From NCBI RefSeq assembly GCF_004009905.1, contig NZ_ML136888.1, positions 1 to 40,351 on the forward strand: DNA of 40,351 bases, read 5' to 3'. The position numbers and the translations under genes are program-made. Position 1 is the first letter of the stretch, and each line of letters starts with the position of its first letter. This stretch comes from Lactobacillus xujianguonis (GTDB lineage: Bacteria > Bacillota > Bacilli > Lactobacillales > Lactobacillaceae). A model generated the notes under the pieces. That model saw only the letters and a list, made by a program, of their open reading frames with translations. It searched no databases and was not told the origin of the DNA. Shown here one piece after another: positions 15,670 through 25,558 of this stretch.

Positions 15670-16530
15670 ATGAATAAAATTGATGAACTAGTTGAACAAG
15701 TTCATCAAGCTGATGCGATCCTCATTGGTGCTGGTAGCGGGATGTCCAACGCTGCTGGAATGGATTTTTGGTATTCAGCTAGTCCCCTCTTTATAAAAAA
15801 TATGAAATATTATCATGATAAGTACCACTTTGATGGGGTTTTTAATGGTTTTTACACTCGATTTCATTCTAAAGAAGAACGTTGGGCCTTTATGTTGAAG
15901 TCGTTGCAAATGATTTTAAATATCCCGCCACAAAAGCCAACGTATGATTATTTAAAAACCTTAATCGGTGATAAGCCTTTCCATATCGTCACTACTAATC
16001 AGGATGCTTTGTTTAAGAAAGCTTTTCTAAAAGATAAAGTAAGTGAAATCCAAGGTTCATGGGATTATTATCAGGCTTCGGATACAAGTAATGATCAGCA
16101 TTTATACGATAGTCACAAAATGGTCGCTGAATTATTACCAAAAATCATTGATCACCGCTTACCCACGGATTTAATTCCTCGAAGTAAAGTTAATGGCTCA
16201 GAATTAGTTGCTTGGGCACGTGGACCTAAATTCTTAGAAGGTGAAAGATACTACGAAGAACACCAAAAGTTGAATAAGTTCATGGCGGAACATCGTGGTG
16301 ATAAAATCCTCTACTTAGAAATGGGTGTTGGTCGAATGACACCGATGTTTATTCAAGAACCATTTTGGGAAATGACTAAGTATAATAAGAATTCTTTCTA
16401 TGTCAATATTAATCCAAAGGATGCTTTGGTAAATCCAGCAATCAAAGATCAAGCTCTTTTGATTGGGGATGACATTAATGAAGTTTTTAAAGAAGCTGCT
16501 AACAAGATTAAAGGAGAAGAAAATGACTAA
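15670..16530 (+). CDS. Sirtuin-family protein with Gln at the catalytic His position
   Basis: 286 residues from ATG 15670; TTG 15658 is an alternative and neither has a strong ribosome site. The Rossmann NAD motif GAGSGMS is at 20-26 and TTNQD, matching the sirtuin TQNxD, at 108-112. Where sirtuins have the catalytic HG, this protein has QG (Gln128). From the literature, this change is characteristic of macrodomain-linked class M sirtuins (SirTM), which ADP-ribosylate a lipoylated GcvH-like carrier. The zinc ribbon is absent (the protein has no cysteine). No macrodomain, GcvH-L or lipoate ligase gene is beside it. It overlaps its paralogue at 16523 by 8 bases. Confidence 0.82.
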   Translation: MNKIDELVEQVHQADAILIGAGSGMSNAAGMDFWYSASPLFIKNMKYYHDKYHFDGVFNGFYTRFHSKEERWAFMLKSLQMILNIPPQKPTYDYLKTLIGDKPFHIVTTNQDALFKKAFLKDKVSEIQGSWDYYQASDTSNDQHLYDSHKMVAELLPKIIDHRLPTDLIPRSKVNGSELVAWARGPKFLEGERYYEEHQKLNKFMAEHRGDKILYLEMGVGRMTPMFIQEPFWEMTKYNKNSFYVNINPKDALVNPAIKDQALLIGDDINEVFKEAANKIKGEEND

Positions 16531-17857
16531 TCAAGCTGCAAAAACTGCAAAACAATGGATTGATGATGCGGACGCTATTTTAGTGACAGCAAGTAACGGT
16601 CTTTCAATTTCAGAAGGATTAAATTTATTTGCCAATGATCAAAAGTTAAGAGATGTATTGGGTGATTTAGTTGATAAGTACCATTTGCCTAACTTGTTAA
16701 CGGCTTTTGGTTACAAGTATCCTGATCCGCTTGATTATTGGCGCGTAGTTGCAAGAACGGTTGAATACTACAGTAATAACTACGAAACTAGTAACTACAT
16801 GTTAGATTTGAAGAAAATTATTGGTGATAAGCCTTACTTTGTTTGGACTTCTAATGTAGATCACCACTTCGCTTTAGCCGATTTCAATAACCTCTTTGAA
16901 ATCGAAGGTAACTGGCTAGAAGGTGTCTGCAGCAAGCATCCTGATAAGCATGGTGTCTATAAACTTTCATCTAAGATTCATGAACTTTATCAAAAGGATC
17001 AAGCTGGCACTTTAACCGAAGCTGGTATTCCTAAGTGTGACAAATGTGGTGCTCCATTAGCTCTTAATACTGCTAGTGAAGTTTTCCAAATTAATCAAGA
17101 TAAGTTAAATGACTTCCAAAACTTTATTGAAGATTATGAAAATAAAAACTTGCTAGTCTTAGAATTAGGGATTGGACCTCGTAACCAAATGATTAAGGCT
17201 CCAAGCATGCAATTAGTTGCCGCCGATCCTAAGAGTCACTACATTTCAATTAACAAGGGTGAGCTCTTTATTCCTGATCAAATTAAAGATCGTTCAATCG
17301 GCTTCTCTGCAGCTATTGGTGATGCCTTCAGAGAATTATTGGCTGGTCGCAGTTTTGGTGCGCACACTGAAGGCCCAGTTAAAAAGCAACCAAAGCCAGA
17401 ATTATCTCCTGAAGAAAAGGCCAAGCAAGAAGCTGTCATGCAAAAATTCTATCCTAACTACATGGTTGATCAAAGTACTCGTCCAGGCAGTTATCCAATG
17501 TACTTGATGATTGATAAGGATCACCATTCTCTTCTTCATACTGTACAATATGGTCAATCTTGGATGTACTCAATTGGGGATGCTGCTTTAGTGCATTGCT
17601 TTACTCAAGATGGAAATTATTATCAAGTTCGCTTAGGCTTAGATAAGAGTAAAAATGAAGTTCATGGTTTCTATGCTGATCCAGGTACTTTTGTAGCGAT
17701 TGAAACTACCGGTAATAATGGCGTGGGCTTCTCACAAGTAAGTACTGATATTCCTGTTGGCGGGGATGGAGCAATTTTAGTTCCAAGAAAGGACAAATTA
17801 TTGCAACTCTTCCCTAACCAACGCGATATTATTGAACGTTTCAGTGTCGATCAATAG
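16523..17857 (+). CDS. Degenerate sirtuin-like protein with C-terminal extension
   Basis: 445 residues from ATG 16523, with an AAGGAGAAGAA ribosome site inside the upstream gene. The first ~290 residues align with the preceding sirtuin, but the NAD-binding GAG is TAS (22-24) and the catalytic-His position is Glu128 (EIEGNW). SNVD (110-113) keeps the Asn-Asp pair, and a CDKCG half zinc site is present. A linker of Lys/Pro/Glu leads to a ~130-residue beta-rich domain of unknown type. It is probably not an active deacylase and may regulate or pair with its neighbour. The overlap implies coordinated synthesis. Confidence 0.75.
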   Translation: MTNQAAKTAKQWIDDADAILVTASNGLSISEGLNLFANDQKLRDVLGDLVDKYHLPNLLTAFGYKYPDPLDYWRVVARTVEYYSNNYETSNYMLDLKKIIGDKPYFVWTSNVDHHFALADFNNLFEIEGNWLEGVCSKHPDKHGVYKLSSKIHELYQKDQAGTLTEAGIPKCDKCGAPLALNTASEVFQINQDKLNDFQNFIEDYENKNLLVLELGIGPRNQMIKAPSMQLVAADPKSHYISINKGELFIPDQIKDRSIGFSAAIGDAFRELLAGRSFGAHTEGPVKKQPKPELSPEEKAKQEAVMQKFYPNYMVDQSTRPGSYPMYLMIDKDHHSLLHTVQYGQSWMYSIGDAALVHCFTQDGNYYQVRLGLDKSKNEVHGFYADPGTFVAIETTGNNGVGFSQVSTDIPVGGDGAILVPRKDKLLQLFPNQRDIIERFSVDQ

Positions 17858-17901
17858 GCCTTTTTGGTAGAATAACCTTAGTTGAAATGAGGATGAGTTA
17901 A

Positions 17902-18498
17902 ATGACAGAAGTAAAAAGAAGAAAAACTGATCGCCGTACGCTCTATACGATTCGAGTGATTAAAGATGCTTTTATCAAATTAGTTAATCAAGAATCATAC
18001 GCTAAGGTAACGATTGCCCAAATTTGCCGTGAAGCTGATATCACTCGTTCCACTTTCTATTTGCACTTCAATTCCATTACTGAAGTGTTGAACCAAGTCT
18101 TAGATGATGCGCTATTATTAACACAAAATCAAGTTGAGTTACCAGTTAGTGATAAAGAGATCCCTTTTGATTATTTAAAGAACAATGAATCATTGATTCC
18201 TGCTTGCCAACGAATTGGTAATTCTGAGAAATATCAAAAACTGCTGATGGATCCAGATTTAAGTGAGTATATCATTGGTCGGATTATGATTCATGAACGG
18301 AAAAATGGTGTTTCTTCCATTATGAAAACAACCGGTTTGAATAAAGAAGATGCGGAAACGCTGTTTGAATATGTCATTCATGGTTCTTTTGCAGTCAACC
18401 GCGCCCATCATTTTATCAAAGATGAAAAATGGTCCCATGATGTCCAATTACTTAACCGATTTATCCATGCTGGATATAAGGCTTTGAAACAACAGTAG
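17902..18498 (+). CDS. TetR-family transcriptional regulator
   Basis: 198 residues. The N-terminal helix-turn-helix is canonical (RVIKDAFIKLVNQESYAKVTIAQICREADITRSTFYLHF, about residues 16-55). The C-terminal helical ligand domain resembles the TetR_C_8 type found in DhaS-like regulators of Firmicutes. It lies 44 bases after the sirtuin pair on the same strand, with its own GAGGATGAG ribosome site, so it may be co-transcribed with and control them. Ligand and targets are unknown. Confidence 0.88.
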   Translation: MTEVKRRKTDRRTLYTIRVIKDAFIKLVNQESYAKVTIAQICREADITRSTFYLHFNSITEVLNQVLDDALLLTQNQVELPVSDKEIPFDYLKNNESLIPACQRIGNSEKYQKLLMDPDLSEYIIGRIMIHERKNGVSSIMKTTGLNKEDAETLFEYVIHGSFAVNRAHHFIKDEKWSHDVQLLNRFIHAGYKALKQQ

Positions 18499-18510
18499 AA
18501 AATCAAAAAC

Positions 18511-18548
18511 GCTCAGTACTTTGGCTAACAAGGTGCTGAGCATTTTTT
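18511..18548 (+). terminator. Intrinsic terminator
   Basis: GCTCAGTAC pairs with GTGCTGAGC, then six T; it ends the sirtuin-TetR unit. Confidence 0.88.
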
Positions 18549-18582
18549 GCTATAATGGATTAAATGAAAGAAGGGAAAATAC

Positions 18583-19434
18583 GTGATCATCGGGCGTCAT
18601 CGCCGCGCAGTAATCCAGCGGATTGCTAGTAAAGCTAAGGCAAAACATTTTAATGATAAAGTTGAACTTAACGATCCAACTTTAACTCCAACTGCAAGTA
18701 AGCTAGTGATAGCTAGATTTTGGCACCATCAAAGTAGAATAACGGGGCAAATTAGCGCTGCGGTAGTCCGGAGTTTACTTACAATCATCACGCCATTTTT
18801 AACTACTCGCGTAAAGATCATCGGTCAGCACCATCTGCCAAAAACTGCTTCTGCCTTAATTACTTGTAACCATTACAATCAATTGGATATTTTGCCAATA
18901 AAAAAATTAGCGATGAGACGCAATAAGCGCCTTTATTTTATGGTTGAGGATACCAACTTGGTCATGCATTTTCCGATTGGACTGTTGGTGCGAAATGCGG
19001 ATAGTATTCCCGTTACTACCAACTTACATTATTTGGGGCGCGTTTTACCGCAAAAAATTAAGCAAATATTGACTAAACCAGCTTGGATCTTGGTTTATCC
19101 TGAGCAGCAGATGTGGTTTAATTACCGCCGAATTCGACCTTTTAAAAAAGGTGCCTATTATTTTGCGGCTAAGTTTAATTTACCCATTATCTCCTGCTTT
19201 GTGGAAATCCAAAACTGTCAGCAGAAAGAATTATTTCACCGCGATTTTTATAAAACTCGATGTGTCTTACATGTTTTACCTACTATTTATCCAGATTCAG
19301 AGAAATCAATTGCGGAAAATACGAAATTAATGCGCAAGCAAGATTATCAGCAAAAGAAAGCTGCTTATGAACGAATTTATGGCAAAAAAATCGACCAGCC
19401 TTTCACTTTCGATGATATCGCTGGTCTAAAGTAG
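18583..19434 (+). CDS. 1-acylglycerol-3-phosphate acyltransferase family (PlsC-like)
   Basis: 283 residues from GTG 18583 (ribosome site GAAGGG). The acyltransferase motif HX4D appears as NHYNQLD, and the phosphate-binding block as VYPEQQMWFNYRR followed by RPFKKGAYYFA, with a PI proline motif after it. The protein transfers an acyl chain to a lysophospholipid or related acceptor at the membrane. The ~70-residue basic N-terminal extension is longer than in PlsC itself, so it may be an accessory acyltransferase rather than the housekeeping enzyme. It is monocistronic and convergent with the Nudix gene, whose stop lies five bases away with no clear terminator between. Confidence 0.85.
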   Translation: MIIGRHRRAVIQRIASKAKAKHFNDKVELNDPTLTPTASKLVIARFWHHQSRITGQISAAVVRSLLTIITPFLTTRVKIIGQHHLPKTASALITCNHYNQLDILPIKKLAMRRNKRLYFMVEDTNLVMHFPIGLLVRNADSIPVTTNLHYLGRVLPQKIKQILTKPAWILVYPEQQMWFNYRRIRPFKKGAYYFAAKFNLPIISCFVEIQNCQQKELFHRDFYKTRCVLHVLPTIYPDSEKSIAENTKLMRKQDYQQKKAAYERIYGKKIDQPFTFDDIAGLK

Positions 19435-19439
19435 TTTTC

Positions 19440-20063
19440 TTAATCAAATTTTGTTTGCCAATTAGGATCTTGGGCTGCCGCAAAACACATTTTGATTTGT
19501 TCAGGCGTGTTGCGGTCTAATGAAAGCTGAGGTAAATTATCTAAGCTAAAATAGCGGCAATCGCTTGTTTCACTGTTGGCTTCAAATTCGCCGCCTAATA
19601 CTTTGCATAAGTAAAATGCCTTCATAATTCCAGTAGCGCGAATGGGACTATTATGCTTGTTACGATCTTGCAGGGCGATTAACTTAATGGGTTGAACATC
19701 TCTTCCCGATTCCTCTTTAGCCTCTTTGATACAATTTTCCATCGTTGATAAATTGGCTTCACACCAGCCACCAGGTAAAGCCCAGTCGTCAGAGAGTTTT
19801 TCGTGGACAAGTAAAATCTGACCATCTTTGATAATAGCAGCTCGTGTTTCAATTTTCGGAGTTTGATAGCCTTCATCACCACAAAATAGAGTTCTGATTT
19901 TTTCTAAGGGTAAGCCAGTTTTGGCGGCCATCATTTGGGCTGCGATTTCTCGTACTTGTTGGTAACGTTCGCGGTCAAAGACATCTTTCCCGTATTTTAA
20001 ACCATTTTGAGCGACGCTTTGTAAAGCAACGGCCCAGTCAGTAAATTGATCATTGGTTTTCAT
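19440..20063 (-). CDS. Nudix hydrolase with Nudix-associated N-terminal domain
   Basis: 207 residues. The first ~65 residues form the helical N-terminal domain seen in a subset of Nudix enzymes. The Nudix helix is GGWCEANLSTMENCIKEAKEESG; REUxEExG is present as KEAKEESG, supplying the metal-binding glutamates, whereas the first conserved Glu of the box is not present at the usual place. It probably hydrolyses an ADP-sugar or other nucleoside diphosphate derivative; the substrate cannot be read. It is followed on the same strand upstream by the unknown membrane protein gene at 20077-20814, 13 bases away, suggesting co-transcription. Confidence 0.87.
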   Translation of the reverse strand: MKTNDQFTDWAVALQSVAQNGLKYGKDVFDRERYQQVREIAAQMMAAKTGLPLEKIRTLFCGDEGYQTPKIETRAAIIKDGQILLVHEKLSDDWALPGGWCEANLSTMENCIKEAKEESGRDVQPIKLIALQDRNKHNSPIRATGIMKAFYLCKVLGGEFEANSETSDCRYFSLDNLPQLSLDRNTPEQIKMCFAAAQDPNWQTKFD

Positions 20064-20076
20064 TTTTTACATCTTT

Positions 20077-20814
20077 CTAATTAGCAAAGCCACTGAATAA
20101 CTGCATTTGTTGTGCTAAGTGTGATAAGTTTTGTTTCTTTAGTCGTTTCAACTTGAACTCACTCAATTTAAGGTATGGTGTTGAACCGACATTGATTGTT
20201 AAATTAAAGGTATTATTAGTCGCATTTGGTGCCATTTGATTACCATAGGTGCTGTAGCTCTTTAATTGCATTACTTGAATATAAGTTTGTGAATCATTTA
20301 AAACATAATGTTTAGTACTGTCAAAAGCAAGGCTGGTATTATCGACAAAGTTATATTGGCCAGTCTTTGGTGTTTTAATAGCAGGTACAACACAGCCGGT
20401 AATTAGAAGATAAAGATTTTTCTCAACCGGTTTATCCTTAGAGACTTGGTTTGGGTCAAGATAAAAGTAAGATTTCCAGGTAACCTTGGGATGCTTACGC
20501 TTTACTTCATATGAATAGCCATTTTCGTCGGTCACTGTTTGATAGTGATCGACTTTTTTCTTAGGAATTAATTCATAAACTTCACCCCAAGCAATTTGAG
20601 ACTTAGGGATCTTTGTCTTCTTTGCTATTTCCTTCGGCTTACTTAAACGCACAAATTCATTCTGTCCTGAGTTTGAGCGCGCCTTATCAAAGGCGACAAA
20701 GCCTAAGGCAGCTGCTAGTGCTAAGATGAACATTACCCAATCAAAGGCTCGGTGTAAACGTTCGAAAAAAGGATGACGTTCAGGTTCCTGATCTTTATTT
20801 TTTTGCTCTTTCAT
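20077..20814 (-). CDS. Membrane-anchored protein of unknown function
   Basis: 245 residues. A charged cytoplasmic N-terminus (KEQKNKDQEPERHPFFERLH) leads to one membrane helix at about 28-45 (VMFILALAAALGFVAF), and the rest is probably extracellular. That part is Lys/Tyr-rich with short beta-like segments and contains a single cysteine in LLITGCVVPAI. There is no lipobox, sortase motif or recognisable domain, and no family could be assigned. It lies between a YczE-like gene and a Nudix gene on the same strand, but a terminator separates it from the former. Confidence 0.75.
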   Translation of the reverse strand: MKEQKNKDQEPERHPFFERLHRAFDWVMFILALAAALGFVAFDKARSNSGQNEFVRLSKPKEIAKKTKIPKSQIAWGEVYELIPKKKVDHYQTVTDENGYSYEVKRKHPKVTWKSYFYLDPNQVSKDKPVEKNLYLLITGCVVPAIKTPKTGQYNFVDNTSLAFDSTKHYVLNDSQTYIQVMQLKSYSTYGNQMAPNATNNTFNLTINVGSTPYLKLSEFKLKRLKKQNLSHLAQQMQLFSGFAN

Positions 20815-20875
20815 TTTTTCATCTCTTTTGTTTTCAAATATCTATCTAACTTAGATTTTAACTGAAAAATACTCA

Positions 20876-20906
20876 AAATAAAAACGTCAGCCGTAAGCTG
20901 ACGTTA
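20876..20906 (-). terminator. Intrinsic terminator
   Basis: AACGTCAGC/GCTGACGTT nine-base arms with a minus-strand TTTTTATTTT tail, closing the YczE-like gene. Confidence 0.88.
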
Positions 20907-20909
20907 GTT

Positions 20910-21593
20910 TTAACTGTTTTCCGTAATTGGATGCATGACCCGGAAATTATGATGCAGTGAATGCCATAAATGTTGATCCGCAAAATTAATTAAAGGACCA
21001 TTGGCAAACATACATAGAATTGTACCGATATTAACAGAATAGACTTGATGAGAAATCAGCACGCAAATTACAATAATTGCCAGCGGAATGGAAAAATTAA
21101 TTAATTGAGCTTTAATCACATTCCCTTTGCAATACTGAAAACGAATAATATTGGTGGTGTCATCGTTGGGATGCATGAAGATATTGGCACGTTGGTAGAA
21201 AGAAATGGCACAACAAAAGGTGAAAATGCCAATAAAACAGAGAATGATTTTTAACCAAGTTGGTAACTCAGGTACCCCGAGGTGGTTGAAAAAGGCTAGA
21301 AAAATATCAACAAAATAGCTAAAACAAGCAATGAATAATAGTTCACCGAAGAAACGAATTTTGTCAAATTTCTTAATCATAATTTGGTTAGCAATTGCAG
21401 TGAGCGAACCAACGATGAACATGGGCCAACCAACTGAAACGTTAAACAGATGAGCTAAGTTAACCTCTGAAGCCGTCCAAGGGCTGGTCCCCATATTAGT
21501 TGAAACGGTTAACCCATTACCGACAGCATTGATGACTAAACCGGCAATTAAACCAGCAATTCTTGTTTTCAGCGAATCATTCTGATGCGCCAT
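20910..21593 (-). CDS. YczE/YyaS-like integral membrane protein
   Basis: 227 residues with about six hydrophobic helices. The N-terminal stretch GLVINAVGNGLTVSTNMGTSPW contains the GTSPW signature of the YczE/YyaS (DUF6198) family. B. subtilis YczE affects surfactin production, but the molecular role is unknown. In the loops, SFYQRANIFMHPNDDTTNII resembles the conserved region of the family. Good ribosome site (GAGAGGAAG); 23 bases downstream of pepT, so probably read together with it. Confidence 0.8.
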   Translation of the reverse strand: MAHQNDSLKTRIAGLIAGLVINAVGNGLTVSTNMGTSPWTASEVNLAHLFNVSVGWPMFIVGSLTAIANQIMIKKFDKIRFFGELLFIACFSYFVDIFLAFFNHLGVPELPTWLKIILCFIGIFTFCCAISFYQRANIFMHPNDDTTNIIRFQYCKGNVIKAQLINFSIPLAIIVICVLISHQVYSVNIGTILCMFANGPLINFADQHLWHSLHHNFRVMHPITENS

Positions 21594-21616
21594 TAATGTT
21601 TACTTCCTCTCCTACT

Positions 21617-22903
21617 CTACCAATATTTCTTCAGTGGACTATTGTCTCTTCCTTCACGAGTTTGGCGTAAATGTTCCTGACAAATTGTCGTTAATACTTC
21701 AACTAACTTATCAATTTGTTCCACTGTGACGTATTCAAATGGACCATGGTAATTGCCACCACCATTGAATAAATTAGGCGTTGGGATTCCTTTTTGCGTA
21801 ATAAAATTACCATCAGTTCCGCCTCTAAAGGTTTGAATACTAGGCTTAATTCCCAGCCGCTGATAAGCGTCAAGTGCTAAGTTAACCACATAAGGTTGAT
21901 CCTTAATGACGTTGTAAATGTTTAAGTATTGGCGTCGAAGGTTAAGAGTGAATCGGTGATCACCATATTTTTGATTCAATTTTGCGGTTAAATCTTTTAA
22001 GAACTGTTCCTTAGCGGTGAATTTATCCCAATCAAAATCACGGATAATAATTTCAAGATCGGCATGATCAACTAAGCTATTGGCACTGGTGACCATGAAA
22101 TAGCCATCGTGACCTTTGGATTTTTCTGGGACCTCGTCAGCTGGCAATTGTGAGAGAAAGTCATTCATCAAAGTCGTGGCATTTACCATCAAGCCGTAAG
22201 CTTCACCTGGATGGACGGCGGTACCTTGAATGTGTACTTTAGCAATTGAGGCATTGAAAGTTTCGTATTCAAAATCACCAGGACGACCATTTTCGAGCGT
22301 GTAAGCTAATTCTACATTAGGAAAATCTTTCGGATCAAAGCGTTGACCGCCAAAACCGATTTCTTCATCAGGTCCAAAACCAACAAAGATCGAACCATGT
22401 TCAATTTCGGGATGTGCAGTTAGATATTTTAGCATGCCCAAAATACCGGTAATCCCCGCTTTGTCATCAACTCCAAGTAAAGTATGACCATTAGAAGTAA
22501 TTAAGGTCTCACCTGTGCATGATTTTAAGGCTGGAAATTCTTGAGGATCAAGATACAGACCTGCTTTTTCATCAAGGGTAACCCGACCGCCATCGTAATT
22601 GCGGTGGACTTGTGGCTGAATATCAACTGCATTGTAATCAGCAGTATCAATATGAGAGAAGAAGCCAATTGGTGTTACCGTGTCGTCAACATTGCTAGGC
22701 AATTTACCAATGGCAAAAGCAGTCTGCTCATTGAAATAGGCTTCAAGGCCAATCTCTTGCAGTTGTTTAGTTAATTCTTTGCCCATTTTAACTTGTCCTG
22801 GGGATGATGGAATTTGGTCATGTTTTTCTGGCCAGGAACGCGTATTTTCTTTTGCGTAATGGATAAAAGTTTTTTCAAGAAAATCTAAATCGTAAAATGT
22901 CAC
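21617..22903 (-). CDS. pepT: Peptidase T (tripeptide aminopeptidase)
   Basis: A 428-residue M20 metallopeptidase that removes the N-terminal residue of tripeptides in the cytoplasm, important for amino-acid supply in lactobacilli. Metal-binding segments are visible: FFSHIDTAD (first His and Asp), LLGVDDKAGI (bridging Asp), GFGPDEEIG (catalytic Glu pair), and late FRGGTDGN and NGGGNYHGPFE. Slightly longer than E. coli PepT because of a C-terminal TREGRDNSPLKKYW tail. GTG start with GAAAGGTG ribosome site. It follows the S-methylmethionine permease gene on the same strand. Confidence 0.95.
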   Translation of the reverse strand: MTFYDLDFLEKTFIHYAKENTRSWPEKHDQIPSSPGQVKMGKELTKQLQEIGLEAYFNEQTAFAIGKLPSNVDDTVTPIGFFSHIDTADYNAVDIQPQVHRNYDGGRVTLDEKAGLYLDPQEFPALKSCTGETLITSNGHTLLGVDDKAGITGILGMLKYLTAHPEIEHGSIFVGFGPDEEIGFGGQRFDPKDFPNVELAYTLENGRPGDFEYETFNASIAKVHIQGTAVHPGEAYGLMVNATTLMNDFLSQLPADEVPEKSKGHDGYFMVTSANSLVDHADLEIIIRDFDWDKFTAKEQFLKDLTAKLNQKYGDHRFTLNLRRQYLNIYNVIKDQPYVVNLALDAYQRLGIKPSIQTFRGGTDGNFITQKGIPTPNLFNGGGNYHGPFEYVTVEQIDKLVEVLTTICQEHLRQTREGRDNSPLKKYW

Positions 22904-22939
22904 TCTTCAAGACACCTTTCTATTTGTTTGTTTTTTATT

Positions 22940-24328
22940 CTAATCTATTTCTTTTGCAATTTCATCACTGGTTTTGGAAGAATATTTGCGCCATAAGTAA
23001 TGGCCGAGGTAACAAATTGCTACAAATGGAATTGTATAATACAAAGCTGCTCTTTGAGTTGGATCAAACCAGATTAAAAGACTAGCCAAGAAAGCAAAGT
23101 AAGGAACAATTGGGTACCAAGGCGTACGGTATTTTAATTCACTTAAGTGATGCCCTGCTTTTAAGAAAGCTTTTCTAAAGTTTAATTCCGCTAAGGCAAT
23201 TGCCATCCAGACGATGACAACGGCTAAACCAGAGATTGAAACTAACACCAAGTAAACCGTACTGGCTGCAACTTTGCTGGAAACTAAGGCAAAAATTCCG
23301 CCGAGCATGCTGACGACTAAGGCTAAAGTTGGTACCCCATTGCGATTGGTCTTTTGGAAGGCTTTAGGGATGGTTCCTTCATTACTTAGTGACCAGAGCA
23401 TTCTAGTTGAAGCATAAAGACCTGAATTAACTGCAGAAATGATGGCTGTTAAAACCACAAAGTTCATAATATTGGCAGCGAATGGGACATGAATTAAGTC
23501 TAAAACATAAACAAACGGACTTTGGGTTACACCAGCGACCTTGTAAGGAATTAGTGCTGCCATGACCACGATACTACCGATGAAGAAGATGATTAGGCGC
23601 CACAAGGTAGTTTTAATCGCACTTGGAATCGCCTTTTGAGGATTTTCTGCTTCACCGGCGGTAATTCCGATTAATTCGGTTCCGGAAAACGCAAAGTTAA
23701 CAGTCAACATTGTCGTGAAGACGCCGCCCCATCCATTAGGGAACCAGCCGTTTTTATAAAAGTTAACCAAGCCAGGAGCATGGTTGAAGCTTTTAACTGG
23801 GATAACCCCAATGATAGCCAAGAAGCCAAGAACGATGAAAGCCACGATTGCGAAGACCTTAATTGCCGCAAACCAAAATTCACTTTCCGCAAATACTTTC
23901 ACTGAAAAGAAATTACTTAAGAAAATTAGCACCATACAAGTTAAACTCCAGATCCAGACGGGAACGTGAGGAAACCATTTTTGCATAATTAAGCCAGCTG
24001 CTGTAAATTCTGAACCCAAAGCAATGGTCCAAGTTAACCAGTATAGAATGGCGACGACGAAACCGGTAGAAGGACCGATATATTTTTTCGCATAAACATG
24101 AAAGGCCCCAGTATAAGGCATGGCGACTGAGAGCTCACCAAGACAAAGCATCACGGCGAAGACGATTAAAGCACCAACTAAGTATGCGATTACCGTTCCT
24201 AAAGGACCAGCTTCATGAATGGTGTAACCAGAACTTAAGAATAAGCCAGTCCCAATTACGCCACCTAATGAAATCATGCGAATGTGGCGCGTTTCCATTT
24301 TTCGTTTTAGATGTGTTTGATGAGCCAT
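22940..24328 (-). CDS. mmuP: Amino-acid permease, probable S-methylmethionine transporter
   Basis: A 462-residue APC-superfamily permease (AAT type) with about 12 helices. The start region [24 protein letters not shown] is the family signature, followed by [15 protein letters not shown] and, mid-protein, [22 protein letters not shown]. The specificity assignment comes from context: the gene lies five bases after mmuM in an operon controlled by a methionine T-box. By family alone it could import another amino acid. It brings S-methylmethionine into the cell for MmuM. Confidence 0.85.
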   Translation of the reverse strand: MAHQTHLKRKMETRHIRMISLGGVIGTGLFLSSGYTIHEAGPLGTVIAYLVGALIVFAVMLCLGELSVAMPYTGAFHVYAKKYIGPSTGFVVAILYWLTWTIALGSEFTAAGLIMQKWFPHVPVWIWSLTCMVLIFLSNFFSVKVFAESEFWFAAIKVFAIVAFIVLGFLAIIGVIPVKSFNHAPGLVNFYKNGWFPNGWGGVFTTMLTVNFAFSGTELIGITAGEAENPQKAIPSAIKTTLWRLIIFFIGSIVVMAALIPYKVAGVTQSPFVYVLDLIHVPFAANIMNFVVLTAIISAVNSGLYASTRMLWSLSNEGTIPKAFQKTNRNGVPTLALVVSMLGGIFALVSSKVAASTVYLVLVSISGLAVVIVWMAIALAELNFRKAFLKAGHHLSELKYRTPWYPIVPYFAFLASLLIWFDPTQRAALYYTIPFVAICYLGHYLWRKYSSKTSDEIAKEID

Positions 24329-24333
24329 ATTAA

Positions 24334-25260
24334 TTACTCCTCTCTGATTTTTCTTAAAGTAGTACTAATTTCTTTGATTTCTTTAGGGCCGGTTGTGCAA
24401 CAACCACCAATTAAGCGAGCACCATTTTGATACCATTCTTTAGTTAATTGATTAAAATCAAATTTATCTTTGAAGGCCCGCCATTGTTTGATAGTTGGAT
24501 CATAGCTAGCACCTAAATTTGGATAAACAACCAGTGGTAAGTCGGTTGCTTTTTGGAATTCTTGCAAAGCTGGTGTTACCAATTTAGGACTAACGCAATT
24601 CATGCCGATCGCGAAAACTTGCGGATAAGTGGCAATTTTTTGGGCTGCCTCTTCGATGCTAGTGCCATCACTTAAGTGTTGCGTGTCCTTTAAAGTGAAG
24701 CTAACGTAAACTGGAATATCTGGTTGATTTTCTTGAAGCCAGTCAAGTAAGGCAACTGGTTCATCGAGTTTAGGTTGAGTTTCGATTGCCAAGAGATCAG
24801 GCTTTTGTGCAAGAACCAATTTTAATCTTGGTAAATGGAAGTCAACATAGTCTGATTGTGCCAGATCGTAGTCCCCGCGGTACTCACTGCCATTTGCGAG
24901 ATAAGCACCATAAGCGCCAATCGTTGCCGCAACTAAGTTATGTTTGCCAGTTTTCTTTTCAAAGTCATCACGAGCTTTTTGCGCAATTGTTACTGCATTA
25001 GAGATAAACTGGTTGGCGTCTTTTCTGCTGTAACCGGCAGAGATGAAAGCTTGAACGTTAGCTTGGTATGTATCAGTAATTACTAATTCGGCGCCAGCTT
25101 CAAAATAATCAGTGTGAGCTTTATAGACTTTATCTAGTTGATCAATTAAAGCGGTAGCGGTCCAAAGTTTATTGTTGGTTTCTACACCCTGCTTTTCTAA
25201 TTCATCTGACATTGCCCCATCAAGCACAATCCCTTTCTTGGCTAAATCACGTAAACTCAT
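24334..25260 (-). CDS. mmuM: Homocysteine S-methyltransferase
   Basis: 308 residues from ATG 25260 (AAGGAG seven bases upstream); the frame extends further into the leader but without a ribosome site. It transfers a methyl group from S-methylmethionine to homocysteine, giving two methionines. It has the N-terminal [14 protein letters not shown], the zinc ligand Cys in GMNCVSP and the GGCCTT pair near the C-terminus. The order mmuM-mmuP differs from E. coli (mmuPM). Expression is controlled by the T-box leader described separately, so it should rise when uncharged tRNA-Met accumulates. Confidence 0.95.
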   Translation of the reverse strand: MSLRDLAKKGIVLDGAMSDELEKQGVETNNKLWTATALIDQLDKVYKAHTDYFEAGAELVITDTYQANVQAFISAGYSRKDANQFISNAVTIAQKARDDFEKKTGKHNLVAATIGAYGAYLANGSEYRGDYDLAQSDYVDFHLPRLKLVLAQKPDLLAIETQPKLDEPVALLDWLQENQPDIPVYVSFTLKDTQHLSDGTSIEEAAQKIATYPQVFAIGMNCVSPKLVTPALQEFQKATDLPLVVYPNLGASYDPTIKQWRAFKDKFDFNQLTKEWYQNGARLIGGCCTTGPKEIKEISTTLRKIREE

Positions 25261-25288
25261 TTTGACTCCTTCTTTCTTAAAATTAAGT

Positions 25289-25552
25289 AAAAAAAAAGCA
25301 CCCATCCAAAATGACGAGTGCTTCGTGTTACCACCTTTACTTCATCTATTACTTGCGTAATAAATCTTACTAGCTATCAATCAATAGCGTGCAATGTTAA
25401 CGAGCGCAACCCCGGAACCAGCTACCTATCGCTGATTCTGATCATTCCAAGCCCATGTTCACCAACCGTTTTTCTTATCTCACACCACACGATAAGTCTC
25501 TGAATAAAAACTAAGTCAGTTACTCTGCTTTTCAAAATCTTTTCATTTATTG
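25289..25552 (-). promoter_or_regulatory. T-box leader, methionine specific
   Basis: On the minus strand the leader carries a stem I with specifier context GAACATGGG (ATG at 25456-25454). The T-box proper is AAAGGTGGTAACACG (about 25338-25324), whose UGGU bulge fits the ACCA end of tRNA-Met. A terminator follows (GCACTCGTC/GGATGGGTGC, 25321-25298, then nine T). Uncharged tRNA-Met should favour antitermination into mmuM-mmuP. Confidence 0.92.
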
Positions 25553-25558
25553 CTAATT

